A stretch of DNA of 64,000 nucleotides, from contig JANMTS010000175.1 in the NCBI GenBank assembly GCA_031390755.1, positions 15,622 to 79,621 on the forward strand, written 5' to 3'. Positions 35,256 through 43,226 of the stretch are shown in pieces. The position numbers and the translations under genes are program-made. This DNA is from DATMER01 sp031390755 (GTDB lineage: Bacteria > Acidobacteriota > Thermoanaerobaculia > Multivoradales > UBA5704). Under the pieces are notes generated by a model. The model was not told the DNA's origin. It saw only the letters and a list, made by a program, of their open reading frames with translations, and searched no databases. Positions within the stretch are counted from its first letter, which is position 1, and each line of letters starts with the position of its first letter.

Positions 35256-38183
35256 ATGACAAAGCGCCTGTTGCTGCTGGCCGGTATGCTCGTGTGCCTC
35301 GCCGTCTCTCCGGCAGGAGCCCAGCCGGCCTTCCTGGTGAAAGACATCCAGACCGGCACACCGCCGGCGAAGTGGGATTCGGGGACCGAGCTCGTCGAGC
35401 TCGGCGGCTTCGCCTACTTCCGCGGCGACGACCGCATCCATGGCAGCGAGCTCTGGCGGTCCGACGGGACCATGGCGGGCACCACCCTGGTGCGCGACAT
35501 CTGTCCCGGCGTCTGCTCCTCGACCCCGTCCGAGCTGACCGTGGTGGGAGGCAAGCTCTTCTTCCGTGCCGACGAAGGAGTCCATGGCCCATCGCTGTGG
35601 AAGAGCAGCGGCACCGCCGATAGTACCGTCCTGGTCAGGGCGGTCGAGCCCTCCCGGCTGGCCGCGTTCGGCAGCCTGATCGCCTTCATGGCCTCCTCGC
35701 CGGGCCAGGGACCGGAGCTCTGGCGGAGCGACGGCACCGCGGCTGGCACCCTGTCGCTCGGCGACCTCCGTCCGGGGCCGGACGGGTCCTCGCCATGGCC
35801 CCTTGGCGAGTTGTCGGGACTCCTGCTCTTCAATGCCGACGACGGTACGCAAGGACGCGAGCTCTGGCAGACCGATGGCACCTTGGAAGGCACGTCCCTG
35901 GTGGAAGACATCAATCCAGGACCGGACTCCGGCCTCCCTTTCACCAGCGAGCGGGAAGGCTCCGCGGAAATGGACGGAAAGCTCCTGTTCCGGGCCGTAG
36001 AAGCGGACCGGCCCCAAACCCGGCTCTGGGCGAGCGACGGTACCGCCGCCGGCACAGCCAGGGTTCATGACGACGTTGCGCCCACCTCCGACCTCGGGAG
36101 TGCGGCCGCAAGGTTCGTCAAATTCGCTGACGAGGTCTTCTTCAGTGGCGGAGGCGCGGTCTGGAGGAGCAACGGCACCGAAGCGGGGACCGTGGCGGCC
36201 ACCGGCAGCCTGCCGAATCCGAGCGAGCTCACCGTGGTGGGCGCTCGCCTCTACTTCAAGACGGCGAGCGGTTTCTTCCCGGATACCCGGCTCTTTGTTA
36301 GCGATGGAACGGAGGCGGGCACCACGCAGGTCCCGCTGCCGTCCGGAGTCACGATCGCCGACTACGGCTCCAGCGGCTTTCGCGCGCTGGGGAGCAAGCT
36401 GGTCTTCTTTGCCAGCAATTCCGGCGAAGCAGGGCTTTGGACTTCCGACGGCACCGGCGAAGGGACCGTTCTGCTGGCAGGCTTCCAGTCCGCCCTGCTC
36501 CCCACCACGATTGCCGGAGGACTCTACCTCTTCCGCGCCCAGACTGAGGACGGCTGGGAGCTCTGGGCGAGCGACGGCACGCCTGCCGGGACCGGGTCCG
36601 TCAAGCGGCTCGACCAGTCCGACGCCTCCGGGCTCAGAGTGGAAATCGAACCGGAAGATGTCCTGGGTTTCCCAGCCCTGCCGCTCAAGTCCGATCTCGC
36701 CGGTACACTGCTCCTGTCCGCCGACAGCGGCGTCCCGGGAGGCGAGCTGTGGCGAAGTGACGGCACCGAAGCCGGAACCGTCCTGGTGAAGGAAACCGGC
36801 GGCCAGGCCGCGACCGGGCTCACGCCGTTCGGCGCCAAGATCTTCTTCAGCACCGGCGCGCTCTGGAGCAGCGACGGCACCGCAGCCGGGACCGTCGATC
36901 ACTCGGGCGGTTTCGTCCAGGAGCTGACACCCTTCGGAGAGCAACTCTACTTCGCCGACAACGTCTTCGGCTCCGATTTCAAGAAGATCGGCCCCTCCGA
37001 TCCGGACAGCACCCTGGTGACATTCCTCTATCCTGGCTTCCTGCAGCAGATCACCGCGCTGGGCTCCCGGCTGTACTTCCTCGCCTCCGGGGCACCGATA
37101 TTCAGCTTCGGGCTCTGGACCAGCGATGGCACCGAAGCCGGAACCGCTCAGATCCCAGGGGTCTCGAGCCCCGACGGACTGATCGCCCACCGCGGCGCCT
37201 TGATCTTCTCCGCCATCGATGGGACCGCGGGCCGGGAGCTGTGGCTCAGCGACGGCACGGAGGCTGGAAGCCACCGCGTCAAGGACATCCTTCCTGGCAC
37301 CGGCTCCTCGAATCCCAGCCAGATCACCTCGACCAGCGGCCTCGTCTTCTTCGTCGCCGACGACGGCACGGCCGGAGAGGAGCTCTGGAGGTCCGACGGC
37401 ACCGAGGCCGGCACTGTCCTCGTCTCCGACATCCGGCCGGGCGTCGAACCCTCCTGGATTCAGGAGATCACCGCCGTCGGAGACCGGGTCTTCTTCGCCG
37501 CCGACGACGGCGTCCACGGCGTCGAGCTCTGGGTCAGCGATGGCAGCGCGGCCGGCACCCACATCGTCAAGGACGCCCTGCCCGGCTCCTCCTATCCGCG
37601 CTACCTGAAGGTCGCGGGCCACCTGCTCTACTTCGCCGCCGTCGACAACTCCCATGGCCTGGAGCCCTGGAAGACCGACGGCACCGAAGCCGGTACCGTC
37701 CTGATCCAGGACGTGAACCCGGGCCAGGCACCCTCGACGCCGACCGGCTTCGTGATCTCGGGTCCCTACCTCTACTTCACCGCCAACGACGGCACCCACG
37801 GCTTCGAGCTCCATGCCGTGGACCGCGCCGCGGACTTCCACACCCTGCCGCCCTGCCGGGTCTTCGACACGCGCAACACCAGCTCACTGGCCTCCAGCAC
37901 GTCCCGGACCTTCACGGTAGCCGGCGCCTGCGGTGTCCCGGCCGGAGCCCAGGCCGTCGCGGCCAACCTGACCGCCATTGGCGCCACCGGCAACGGCCGG
38001 GTCGTGGTCTATCCCGCCGGCCCCGACGTGCCGGCGACCAGCAGCCTCAACTTCCAGGCGGGCGTGACCCGCGCCAACAACGCCGTCATCGGCCTCACCG
38101 TCGGACAGGTCGACGCCCTGGCGACCGTGGTGGGCGGCGGCACCGTCCACCTGGCGCTGGACGTCACCGGCTACTATCAGTAA
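35256..38183 (+). CDS. secreted ELWxxDGT-repeat protein
   Basis: From ATG 35256 (GGAGGG eight bases upstream), 975 aa. A signal peptide (MTKRLLLLAGMLVCLAVSPA) precedes about 15-18 repeats of the ELWxSDGTxAGT type, each about 45-50 residues with F-F/Y-x-A-D-D-G and V-K-D-I between. These form a predicted beta-propeller-like extracellular surface. The C-terminal 110 residues carry PCRVFDTRNT, GNGRVVVYPAG and LDVTGYY, a separate beta domain known from other secreted proteins. An earlier ATG at 35205 would add 17 residues that do not look like a signal peptide. Confidence 0.9.
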   Translation: MTKRLLLLAGMLVCLAVSPAGAQPAFLVKDIQTGTPPAKWDSGTELVELGGFAYFRGDDRIHGSELWRSDGTMAGTTLVRDICPGVCSSTPSELTVVGGKLFFRADEGVHGPSLWKSSGTADSTVLVRAVEPSRLAAFGSLIAFMASSPGQGPELWRSDGTAAGTLSLGDLRPGPDGSSPWPLGELSGLLLFNADDGTQGRELWQTDGTLEGTSLVEDINPGPDSGLPFTSEREGSAEMDGKLLFRAVEADRPQTRLWASDGTAAGTARVHDDVAPTSDLGSAAARFVKFADEVFFSGGGAVWRSNGTEAGTVAATGSLPNPSELTVVGARLYFKTASGFFPDTRLFVSDGTEAGTTQVPLPSGVTIADYGSSGFRALGSKLVFFASNSGEAGLWTSDGTGEGTVLLAGFQSALLPTTIAGGLYLFRAQTEDGWELWASDGTPAGTGSVKRLDQSDASGLRVEIEPEDVLGFPALPLKSDLAGTLLLSADSGVPGGELWRSDGTEAGTVLVKETGGQAATGLTPFGAKIFFSTGALWSSDGTAAGTVDHSGGFVQELTPFGEQLYFADNVFGSDFKKIGPSDPDSTLVTFLYPGFLQQITALGSRLYFLASGAPIFSFGLWTSDGTEAGTAQIPGVSSPDGLIAHRGALIFSAIDGTAGRELWLSDGTEAGSHRVKDILPGTGSSNPSQITSTSGLVFFVADDGTAGEELWRSDGTEAGTVLVSDIRPGVEPSWIQEITAVGDRVFFAADDGVHGVELWVSDGSAAGTHIVKDALPGSSYPRYLKVAGHLLYFAAVDNSHGLEPWKTDGTEAGTVLIQDVNPGQAPSTPTGFVISGPYLYFTANDGTHGFELHAVDRAADFHTLPPCRVFDTRNTSSLASSTSRTFTVAGACGVPAGAQAVAANLTAIGATGNGRVVVYPAGPDVPATSSLNFQAGVTRANNAVIGLTVGQVDALATVVGGGTVHLALDVTGYYQ

Positions 38184-38390
38184 CTCAAGGGGCAAGCCCC
38201 CGCAGTTCGAGAAGGCATGGGGAACGAGAAGGAAATCTCGACTACGTCTGGCGAGCCGAGAGGGCGACGGTGAGCCGCTTGACGTTGCATCCATAAGCGG
38301 GGAACTTCGTCCCAAGGCGGCTGAGGAAAAGCGGGCGGCCTGCTCGCGGCCTTCCCCTGCGGATTGAATCTGCATAGAGTGCCCGGAGCC

Positions 38391-38855
38391 ATGAACGCGA
38401 AAGTATCTCTCATTCCAATCGGTCGTGACGGCACGCCGTGCGGCTACGCTGGCTCTTTGCCTGAAGCGACCACTGAGGTGTTCCGTGCGACCGCTGCGCT
38501 CTACGAAGCGGTCGGCTTCGAAGAGCCTTGGGTCGGCTATCTTGCTCTGGCAGGCGAGAGACCCGTCGGCACGTGCGGGTTCAAATCGCCGCCCCGCGAC
38601 GGACGGGTGGAGATTGCCTATTTCACGTTCCCAGAATGGGAAGGCCGTGGACTTGCTTCAGCGATGGCTGCAGATCTTGTCGCAGTGGCTCGGCGGCATG
38701 GGTCATCCGTCTTGGTCGCTGCGCAGACACTTCCGGAACGCAATGCCTCTCATAGAATCCTTGAGAAGCTCGGGTTCCGTCATGTCGCGACAATCGACCA
38801 CCCCGAAGACGGTACTGTTTGGGAGTGGCAACTGAATGAGGAGACCGGTCCCTGA
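38391..38855 (+). CDS. GNAT-family N-acetyltransferase
   Basis: A 154-aa cytoplasmic acetyltransferase. The acetyl-CoA pyrophosphate loop is EGRGLASAMAADLV (Q/RxxGxG/A form, about 92-105). It is preceded by the beta-4 strand VEIAYFTF and followed by LPERNASHRILEKLGF, the C-terminal GNAT motif. The substrate is unknown. ATG at 38391 is preferred to the upstream ATG at 38364. The methyltransferase follows after 62 bp. Confidence 0.85.
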   Translation: MNAKVSLIPIGRDGTPCGYAGSLPEATTEVFRATAALYEAVGFEEPWVGYLALAGERPVGTCGFKSPPRDGRVEIAYFTFPEWEGRGLASAMAADLVAVARRHGSSVLVAAQTLPERNASHRILEKLGFRHVATIDHPEDGTVWEWQLNEETGP

Positions 38856-38917
38856 CAACGGCATGCAGCGGGTGGAGCTGCGCACCGCCGCCATCGCCTT
38901 GTCCGGAAGCTGAAGCC

Positions 38918-39667
38918 ATGGAAGCCAACAAGCTCAAGCTGCTTTTCGAGGTGTTCGAGGACACATCCCGGCAGGGTCCCGGAAGCGTCGAGACCACCCG
39001 CCACGCGCTGCGGTTGTTGCCCGACTCCCTGCGCGTGGAGCGTGTGCTCGACCTGGGTTGCGGCACCGGTGGCTCGACCCTCGTTCTCGCCCAGAACACC
39101 GGAGCGCACGTTACTGCGGTCGACATCCATCCACCATTCCTGGCGTCGCTGCGAGCGCGGGCCGGAGAGCTCGGTCTCGCCGACCGCATCACGACGGTTG
39201 CCGCGGACATGGCGGACGCCACTTCGCTCGGCACCGGTTTCGATCTGGTCTGGGCCGAAGGAAGTGCGTACTCGATCGGCTTCGAGAATGCCCTGCGGAG
39301 CTGGCGACCGTTGCTTCGGTCAGGCGGTTGCCTCGTCGTGACGGAGCTCGTCTGGTTTGTCGCCGAGCCAGCCGAGCGCGCGCGTGCCTTCTTCGCGGAC
39401 GAGTACCCCGACATGCGCAACGAGGCGGCGCGAATCGATCAGGCCCGGAGCGCGGGCTACGACGTGCTCGGCTCGTTTCGGCTGCCGGCCGACGACTGGC
39501 ATGCGTACTACGGCGGCCTCGATCTGCCGCTACGAAACGCGATCGCTCGGCGAGGCGATCTCGATGTCTATGTCGCCCTTCGGCGAGAGGGAGAGATCTA
39601 CGCGGCTTGCGGCGACGACTACGGCTACCTCTGCCTGGTCTTGCAGGTCGCTTCAGGGCCAAGCTGA
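38918..39667 (+). CDS. class I SAM-dependent methyltransferase
   Basis: A 249-aa cytoplasmic Rossmann-fold methyltransferase. Motif I is VLDLGCGTGGSTLVLA (about 46-61), motif II acid in VTAVDIHPP, and motif III/IV in DLVWAEGSAYSIGFENALR. The later region VVTELVWFV and YYGGLDLPLR matches small-molecule methyltransferases of the UbiE-like type. The substrate is unknown. ATG at 38918 is the start. Confidence 0.87.
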   Translation: MEANKLKLLFEVFEDTSRQGPGSVETTRHALRLLPDSLRVERVLDLGCGTGGSTLVLAQNTGAHVTAVDIHPPFLASLRARAGELGLADRITTVAADMADATSLGTGFDLVWAEGSAYSIGFENALRSWRPLLRSGGCLVVTELVWFVAEPAERARAFFADEYPDMRNEAARIDQARSAGYDVLGSFRLPADDWHAYYGGLDLPLRNAIARRGDLDVYVALRREGEIYAACGDDYGYLCLVLQVASGPS

Positions 39668-39775
39668 ACTGGCCTGAGGAATCTGACCGCACCTCAGTCG
39701 ACCCTCGAGGCATCCACGTCCGTAGGACGCGCGTGTCCGCAACCTGCGGCCCTCACCCCCGGTGTACATCCCGAC

Positions 39776-39856
39776 GTCCCTTCAGGACTTGAGGGCGGGT
39801 GGGGTGGACAACCCGGCGCTGAAGCACCGGGCTTTATCCCGATGCCCCTTCGGGGC
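39776..39856. repeat. REP-like cluster of three hairpins
   Basis: Three short stem-loops lie in series: GTCCC/GGGAC-type at 39776-39788, CCCGG...CCGGG at 39812-39831 and GCCCC/GGGGC at 39844-39856. This two-hairpin-around-a-core layout resembles REP elements mobilised by REP-associated tyrosine transposases. No transposase gene is in the window. It lies 109 bp after the methyltransferase stop. Confidence 0.45.
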
Positions 39857-40031
39857 TGTCCGGGCGATCGACGGACGCTCGCAGAAGGTCGAAGGATCCT
39901 CGTAGGAGGCAGAAGGCTGACGGGGTGGATGGGTGGATCTCCACGGCAACGTCGTGGCGCGTGGCGTCGAGGCGGCTTGGAGGCGTGCTCATCGGCTGCC
40001 CGTTCACGGGCCAAGGACAGGCCACTCTGGA
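39857..40031. other. intergenic filler between REP-like cluster and repeat copy B
   Basis: No gene, promoter or terminator was recognised in this part of the 671-bp gap between the methyltransferase and hepT. Confidence 0.3.
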
Positions 40032-40171
40032 ACCATGAAGCCGGAGCGGAGTCGCGGCGTCCAAGACGCTCGCGGTCTCCGCTCCGTTCCATGTACACCT
40101 ATGGCGGGAGACAGGCCTCCGGCTCTGGCCCGTCCCGGGTTTGGAAGGTAGTACATCGATTGTCAATGAAC
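40032..40171 (+). repeat. structured intergenic repeat, copy B
   Basis: A 140-bp copy, nearly identical to copy C. The first hairpin has a 10-bp outer stem (CGGAGCGGAG/CTCCGCTCCG) and inner CGCG and CGTC/GACG arms; the second has GGCCT/AGGCC-like arms (one base differs). It ends ATTGTCAATGAAC. A second shared block follows after 59 bp. Confidence 0.8.
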
Positions 40172-40230
40172 CTCCGGACTGGATGCCTTCTCCGTCCGTC
40201 GCCGCACACTCTACAGAGTTTTCCAGGCCA

Positions 40231-40313
40231 GTCAAGGACCAAAAAGTACAGATTCTGGACGACTCTACCTTGGCTGGGGTCTCGCGGAGGCGTAGAAACT
40301 CCCACACTTGGAG
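40231..40313 (+). repeat. downstream conserved block of repeat copy B
   Basis: Shares GTCAAGGACCAAAAAGT, then TGGACGACTCT, then GTAGAAA with CCCACA, with the block after copy C (42767-42850), at nearly the same distance from the main repeat. The region between is not conserved. The ACCAAAA/TTCTGG arms can form a small hairpin. Confidence 0.6.
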
Positions 40314-40338
40314 CAGGGAGGGGTGATCCTCTGGGGCC

Positions 40339-40755
40339 TTACCTCAGGAACCGATCGACGATCTGCCTGGCCAGTGTCTTCAGATCGCCGAGATGCCGGT
40401 CCAGGATCGCGTCGAGGATGGCCGGGTCCAGCGTCTGGTACTCGTGAACCGCGATGTTTCGGAAACCGACCATGCGCCTCAGCCGAGCCGCGAGGTCGGC
40501 GTCGATGACGCCCCGCTCATGGAGGAGAGCGAACACTCCGCCGACCGAGTCCGGTGTGCCGTATCCCTCTGCGGAGACGAGATGACTGGCGAGGTCGATC
40601 GCCGCCTGGATGGCCCGTTGAAGGTTGAGCGACGAGATGTCGTCGATATCGACGGGAAGGAGCTCGGGCCGGCGGCCGCCGCGAACCTCCGCGATCCGAG
40701 CGAGGCAGCGGTCGATCGTGGCGATCTTGGCCGCCATCCGGTCTCGGTCGATCAC
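40339..40755 (-). CDS. hepT: HepT-like toxin of a HepT/MntA module
   Basis: A 138-aa all-helical HEPN-domain protein. The RX4-6H motif appears as RNIAVHEYQ (about 103-111). The helical pattern LNLQRAIQAAIDLASHLVSA is characteristic of DUF86/HepT. HepT proteins are toxins neutralised by AMP transfer from their MntA partner. ATG at 40755 shares 4 nt with the mntA stop, so the antitoxin is translated first and coupled. The motif is intact, so the module may be active. Confidence 0.9.
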   Translation of the reverse strand: MIDRDRMAAKIATIDRCLARIAEVRGGRRPELLPVDIDDISSLNLQRAIQAAIDLASHLVSAEGYGTPDSVGGVFALLHERGVIDADLAARLRRMVGFRNIAVHEYQTLDPAILDAILDRHLGDLKTLARQIVDRFLR

Positions 40756-41150
40756 GCGCTCAGTCTCCGGAGCGTCTCCCTTTCCGCCTCGCGGCGGAGG
40801 GGCATCAGGTCGTCATAGAGGGAGAGGATGCGGAAGTAGGACACATGGCGGCGAACCGGGCTGCGGTCGACCACGAGGCGTCCATGCTTCAGAACCTGCA
40901 TGCCGAGGATCGGAGAGACCCGGTCGAGATCGACGAGATCCACCTCGCGATGAAGGATCTCAACCAGGTCGGAGCGGGCGTCGAAGATCTCGAGGCCTTC
41001 CGGACGACGTCGGAAGAGACCGGCGAGATCGATATCCGAGTCGGCGGTTGCCGTGCCCGTGGCTTCGGAGCCGTAAACCCACAAGGCATCCAGTCCGAAC
41101 CTCTCGTCGAGGAGGTCGGCGATCCCCTTGATCTGATCTGGCGTAACCAT
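40752..41150 (-). CDS. mntA: MntA-like nucleotidyltransferase antitoxin
   Basis: A 132-aa minimal nucleotidyltransferase. The catalytic motif GSX10DxD is intact (YGSEATGTATADSDIDLAGL, about 26-45). The third acid is in HREVDLVDL. It is expected to AMPylate the HepT tyrosine next to the RX4-6H motif (HEY) and block toxicity. ATG at 41150 begins MVTPDQIKGIADLLDERFG. It is upstream of hepT in a two-gene operon. Confidence 0.9.
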   Translation of the reverse strand: MVTPDQIKGIADLLDERFGLDALWVYGSEATGTATADSDIDLAGLFRRRPEGLEIFDARSDLVEILHREVDLVDLDRVSPILGMQVLKHGRLVVDRSPVRRHVSYFRILSLYDDLMPLRREAERETLRRLSA

Positions 41151-41435
41151 GGCCGAACATCGTACCAGCGATGACTAGCTAAAACGGTTCTCCGGACGAT
41201 CACGCCTGCGGAGGTCCAAGGCCCGCGAGAGCTCTTCCGGAGAGTAGATCGGCAGGGCCTTGGCTTTCAGTGTACGTCTCGCTGCGAGAGGCGGTCAAGA
41301 AGAGGAGTCCCGCGTCCTCGGGGCCTACCTCCGCGGATCCGTGCCGACGCCCGGCGGGCGAGCCCTGCTTGTCCCGGATCCTCTTCCTGAGGTACCTCTT
41401 GAAGTGAGGAATCAAAAACAAGGAGGGAAACGCTC

Positions 41436-42533
41436 ATGAAGAAGGCGAACCAACTGTCCCGGCTCCTGGTGGCGATCCCGATGCTGGTCTCCGCCGCGGC
41501 GCACGCGCTCCCCACCAACCCCGACGTGTGCCACACGGTCCCCTGCACCCCCTGGGCGAGCGTCGCGGTCAACGTGCTCGTGCCCGGCACCGAGGCACAC
41601 CAGCACCGCGACGCCCAGAACCTCTTCAATGTGAACGGCAGGTACAAGACCTACGCGGTCTGGGACGACCGCGCCTACCGCTACAACGCCATGGCGGACC
41701 GCCCCCTGTCCAAGGCGCTCGACATGCAGGACTACGGGCACGGCTTCATCAACCGGCCGCCGCGGTACCGGTTCGACATCGCCGCGGGGACCGACGTGCC
41801 GCTCTGGGCGCGGCCCATCCTCACGCAGGTGATCGACCAGTGGGCCGACGACGTCAACGAGCTCACCAACAACTCCAACATGGTGGCGATCGAGACCAAG
41901 ATCCAGTTCCGGCAGATCGCCCAGGGCGGGGAGATCCTGATCCGCTTCGCCAACTCGTTCCCGGTCCCCAACGGCGCCGGCGGCTCGAACGACATGCCGT
42001 TCCCCGAACCCTCCGAGATCTATCCGGACGGACAGGTGCCGGTGCCCCCCAACCCCGGCGGCGGAGCGCCGAAGGGTGGCCGCGACGCCGTCCTGGCCTA
42101 CTGGACCCCGGCCTTGCGCATCCTCACCTTCAACCGCAAGCTCCTCGCGGCCAACAAGTGGTACCAGGACACGGGCAACCCGGCCATGGACAACAACCCC
42201 ATGAACATGCCGAACCAGTTCGACCTCTACACCACGGCGGTGCATGAGTGGGGGCACGTTCTCGGCCTCGACCACCCCGTGAACCCCATGATGGGCAACG
42301 TCATGTCCGGCGCCGGACAAGGGGAGCGCAACATGCCGAACGGGATCGTCCGCACGATCGACGGCGGCAGCCTGGACGGCGCGAAGAACCTCTATTCGGT
42401 GGCCCGCTGCCCGGCCGCGGCCGCCCCCCTGCCCGGCGGTGTCGAGGAGTGCGAGACCTGCCAGTCCTGCGACAGCTGCTGCCCGAACTTCGAGCCCTGC
42501 CCGGCCTGCCCGGTCTGCGTCCCGAAGCCCTGA
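41436..42533 (+). CDS. secreted metzincin (matrixin-like) protease with Cys-rich tail
   Basis: A 365-aa exported zinc protease. The signal peptide is MKKANQLSRLLVAIPMLVSA with AHA cleavage. The zinc motif is HEWGHVLGLDH (His, His, His with catalytic Glu) and a Met-turn candidate is NVMSGAG about 15 residues on. The last 35 residues have nine Cys (CETCQSCDSCC and CPACPVC), unusual in matrixins. AAGGAGGG precedes the ATG. Repeat copy C starts 36 bp after the stop. Substrates are unknown. Confidence 0.87.
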   Translation: MKKANQLSRLLVAIPMLVSAAAHALPTNPDVCHTVPCTPWASVAVNVLVPGTEAHQHRDAQNLFNVNGRYKTYAVWDDRAYRYNAMADRPLSKALDMQDYGHGFINRPPRYRFDIAAGTDVPLWARPILTQVIDQWADDVNELTNNSNMVAIETKIQFRQIAQGGEILIRFANSFPVPNGAGGSNDMPFPEPSEIYPDGQVPVPPNPGGGAPKGGRDAVLAYWTPALRILTFNRKLLAANKWYQDTGNPAMDNNPMNMPNQFDLYTTAVHEWGHVLGLDHPVNPMMGNVMSGAGQGERNMPNGIVRTIDGGSLDGAKNLYSVARCPAAAAPLPGGVEECETCQSCDSCCPNFEPCPACPVCVPKP

Positions 42534-42568
42534 GGTCCCGGGAGACCCGGGGAGGGCGCGTTGCAGAT

Positions 42569-42708
42569 ACCACGAAGCCGGAGCGGAGTCGCGGCGTCCA
42601 AGACGCTCGCGGTCTCCGCTCCGTTCCATGTACACCTATGGCGGGAGACAGGCCTCCGGCTCAGGCCCGTCCCGGGTTTGGAAGGTAGTACATCGATTGT
42701 CAATGAAC
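42569..42708 (+). repeat. structured intergenic repeat, copy C
   Basis: A 140-bp copy almost identical to copy B, with the same two hairpins and the ATTGTCAATGAAC end. It starts 36 bp after the metzincin stop. It opens a non-coding stretch of about 1.1 kb that contains a promoter and the palindromic array. Confidence 0.8.
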
Positions 42709-42766
42709 CTCCTCGCAGCCTGCTTCTCTGCGAAGACTGCGCATCATGCAGGGTCTTCGGATCGGC

Positions 42767-42850
42767 GTCAAGGACCAAAAAGTCTATATTTTGGACGACT
42801 CTCCTCCAGGGGGCAGCGGAATGTGTAGAAAACCCACATTTTGGCTCTTG
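42767..42850 (+). repeat. downstream conserved block of repeat copy C
   Basis: The counterpart of 40231-40313: GTCAAGGACCAAAAAGT, TTTTGGACGACTCT, GTGTAGAAAACCCACATT. CCAAAA/TTTTGG and AATGTG/CACATT can form two small stems. It runs straight into the -35 element of the array promoter. Confidence 0.6.
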
Positions 42851-42875
42851 ACTGGCGCCGCACGGCCTCTATAGT
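42848..42875 (+). promoter_or_regulatory. promoter reading into the palindromic array
   Basis: TTGACT (42848-42853) and TATAGT (42870-42875) are 16 bp apart; each matches five of six consensus positions. The next sequence downstream is not an ORF with a ribosome-binding site but the 20-bp repeat array, starting 43 bp later. Confidence 0.6.
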
Positions 42876-42918
42876 AGGGCTCGTCTTCGGTGGGAGCTTT
42901 CCGGGTCCGCAGAGACGC

Positions 42919-43200
42919 TTCTCCGGCGGCTACGAAGGTTTCCCGGTCATCGGGAAAGGTTCTCCGGCGGCCGCGAACCTTATCCCGCGGCAGATAAGGT
43001 TATTTGGGACGGGAGAAGGTTGTCCGGCGCGGGAGAAGCTTGTTCTGGCTTCGAGAAGGTTATCCCGCGGCAAAGAAGGATTCCCGGCGACCGGGAAAGC
43101 TTATCTGCGGCGGGAGAAGGTTATTTGCGGCGGGATAACCTTCTCGGCGGCGGGAGAAGGTTATCCGCCGCGGGAGAACCTTCTCGACCGCGGGAGAAGG
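42919..43200 (+). repeat. tandem array of 14 palindromic 20-21-bp units
   Basis: Fourteen head-to-tail units fill 282 bp; twelve are 20 bp and two (42939, 43080) are 21 bp. Each reads roughly TT-A/C-TCC, a CCGCGG-like core and GGGAGAAGG, and many end in GG or its complement CC, so neighbouring units form perfect arms. Examples are AACCTTATC/GATAAGGTT (42976-43001), AAGGTTAT/ATAACCTT (43117-43142) and GAGAAGGTT/AACCTTCTC (43154-43185). The period is not a multiple of three, so it is not a coding repeat. There are no unique spacers, so it is not a CRISPR. An imperfect further unit may precede at 42899. Confidence 0.85.
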
Positions 43201-43213
43201 TTCGTAGAAGGGG

Positions 43214-43226
43214 GTTCATTGACAAT
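43214..43226 (-). repeat. inverted copy of the repeat end motif
   Basis: GTTCATTGACAAT is the exact reverse complement of the ATTGTCAATGAAC that ends copies A-C. It lies 14 bp after the array, so the segment from copy C's end (42696-42708) to here is bounded by a 13-bp inverted repeat. Confidence 0.65.

Noticed and set aside
35238..37841. Minus-strand 867-codon frame
   Set aside because: Shadow of the ELWxxDGT repeats on the other strand.
29214..42708. Insertion sequence or transposon with its own transposase
   Set aside because: None of the three repeat copies contains or neighbours a transposase-like frame, and no target duplications were recognised.
42919..43200. CRISPR array
   Set aside because: Units are directly adjacent, 20-21 bp, with no unique spacers, and no cas gene is near.
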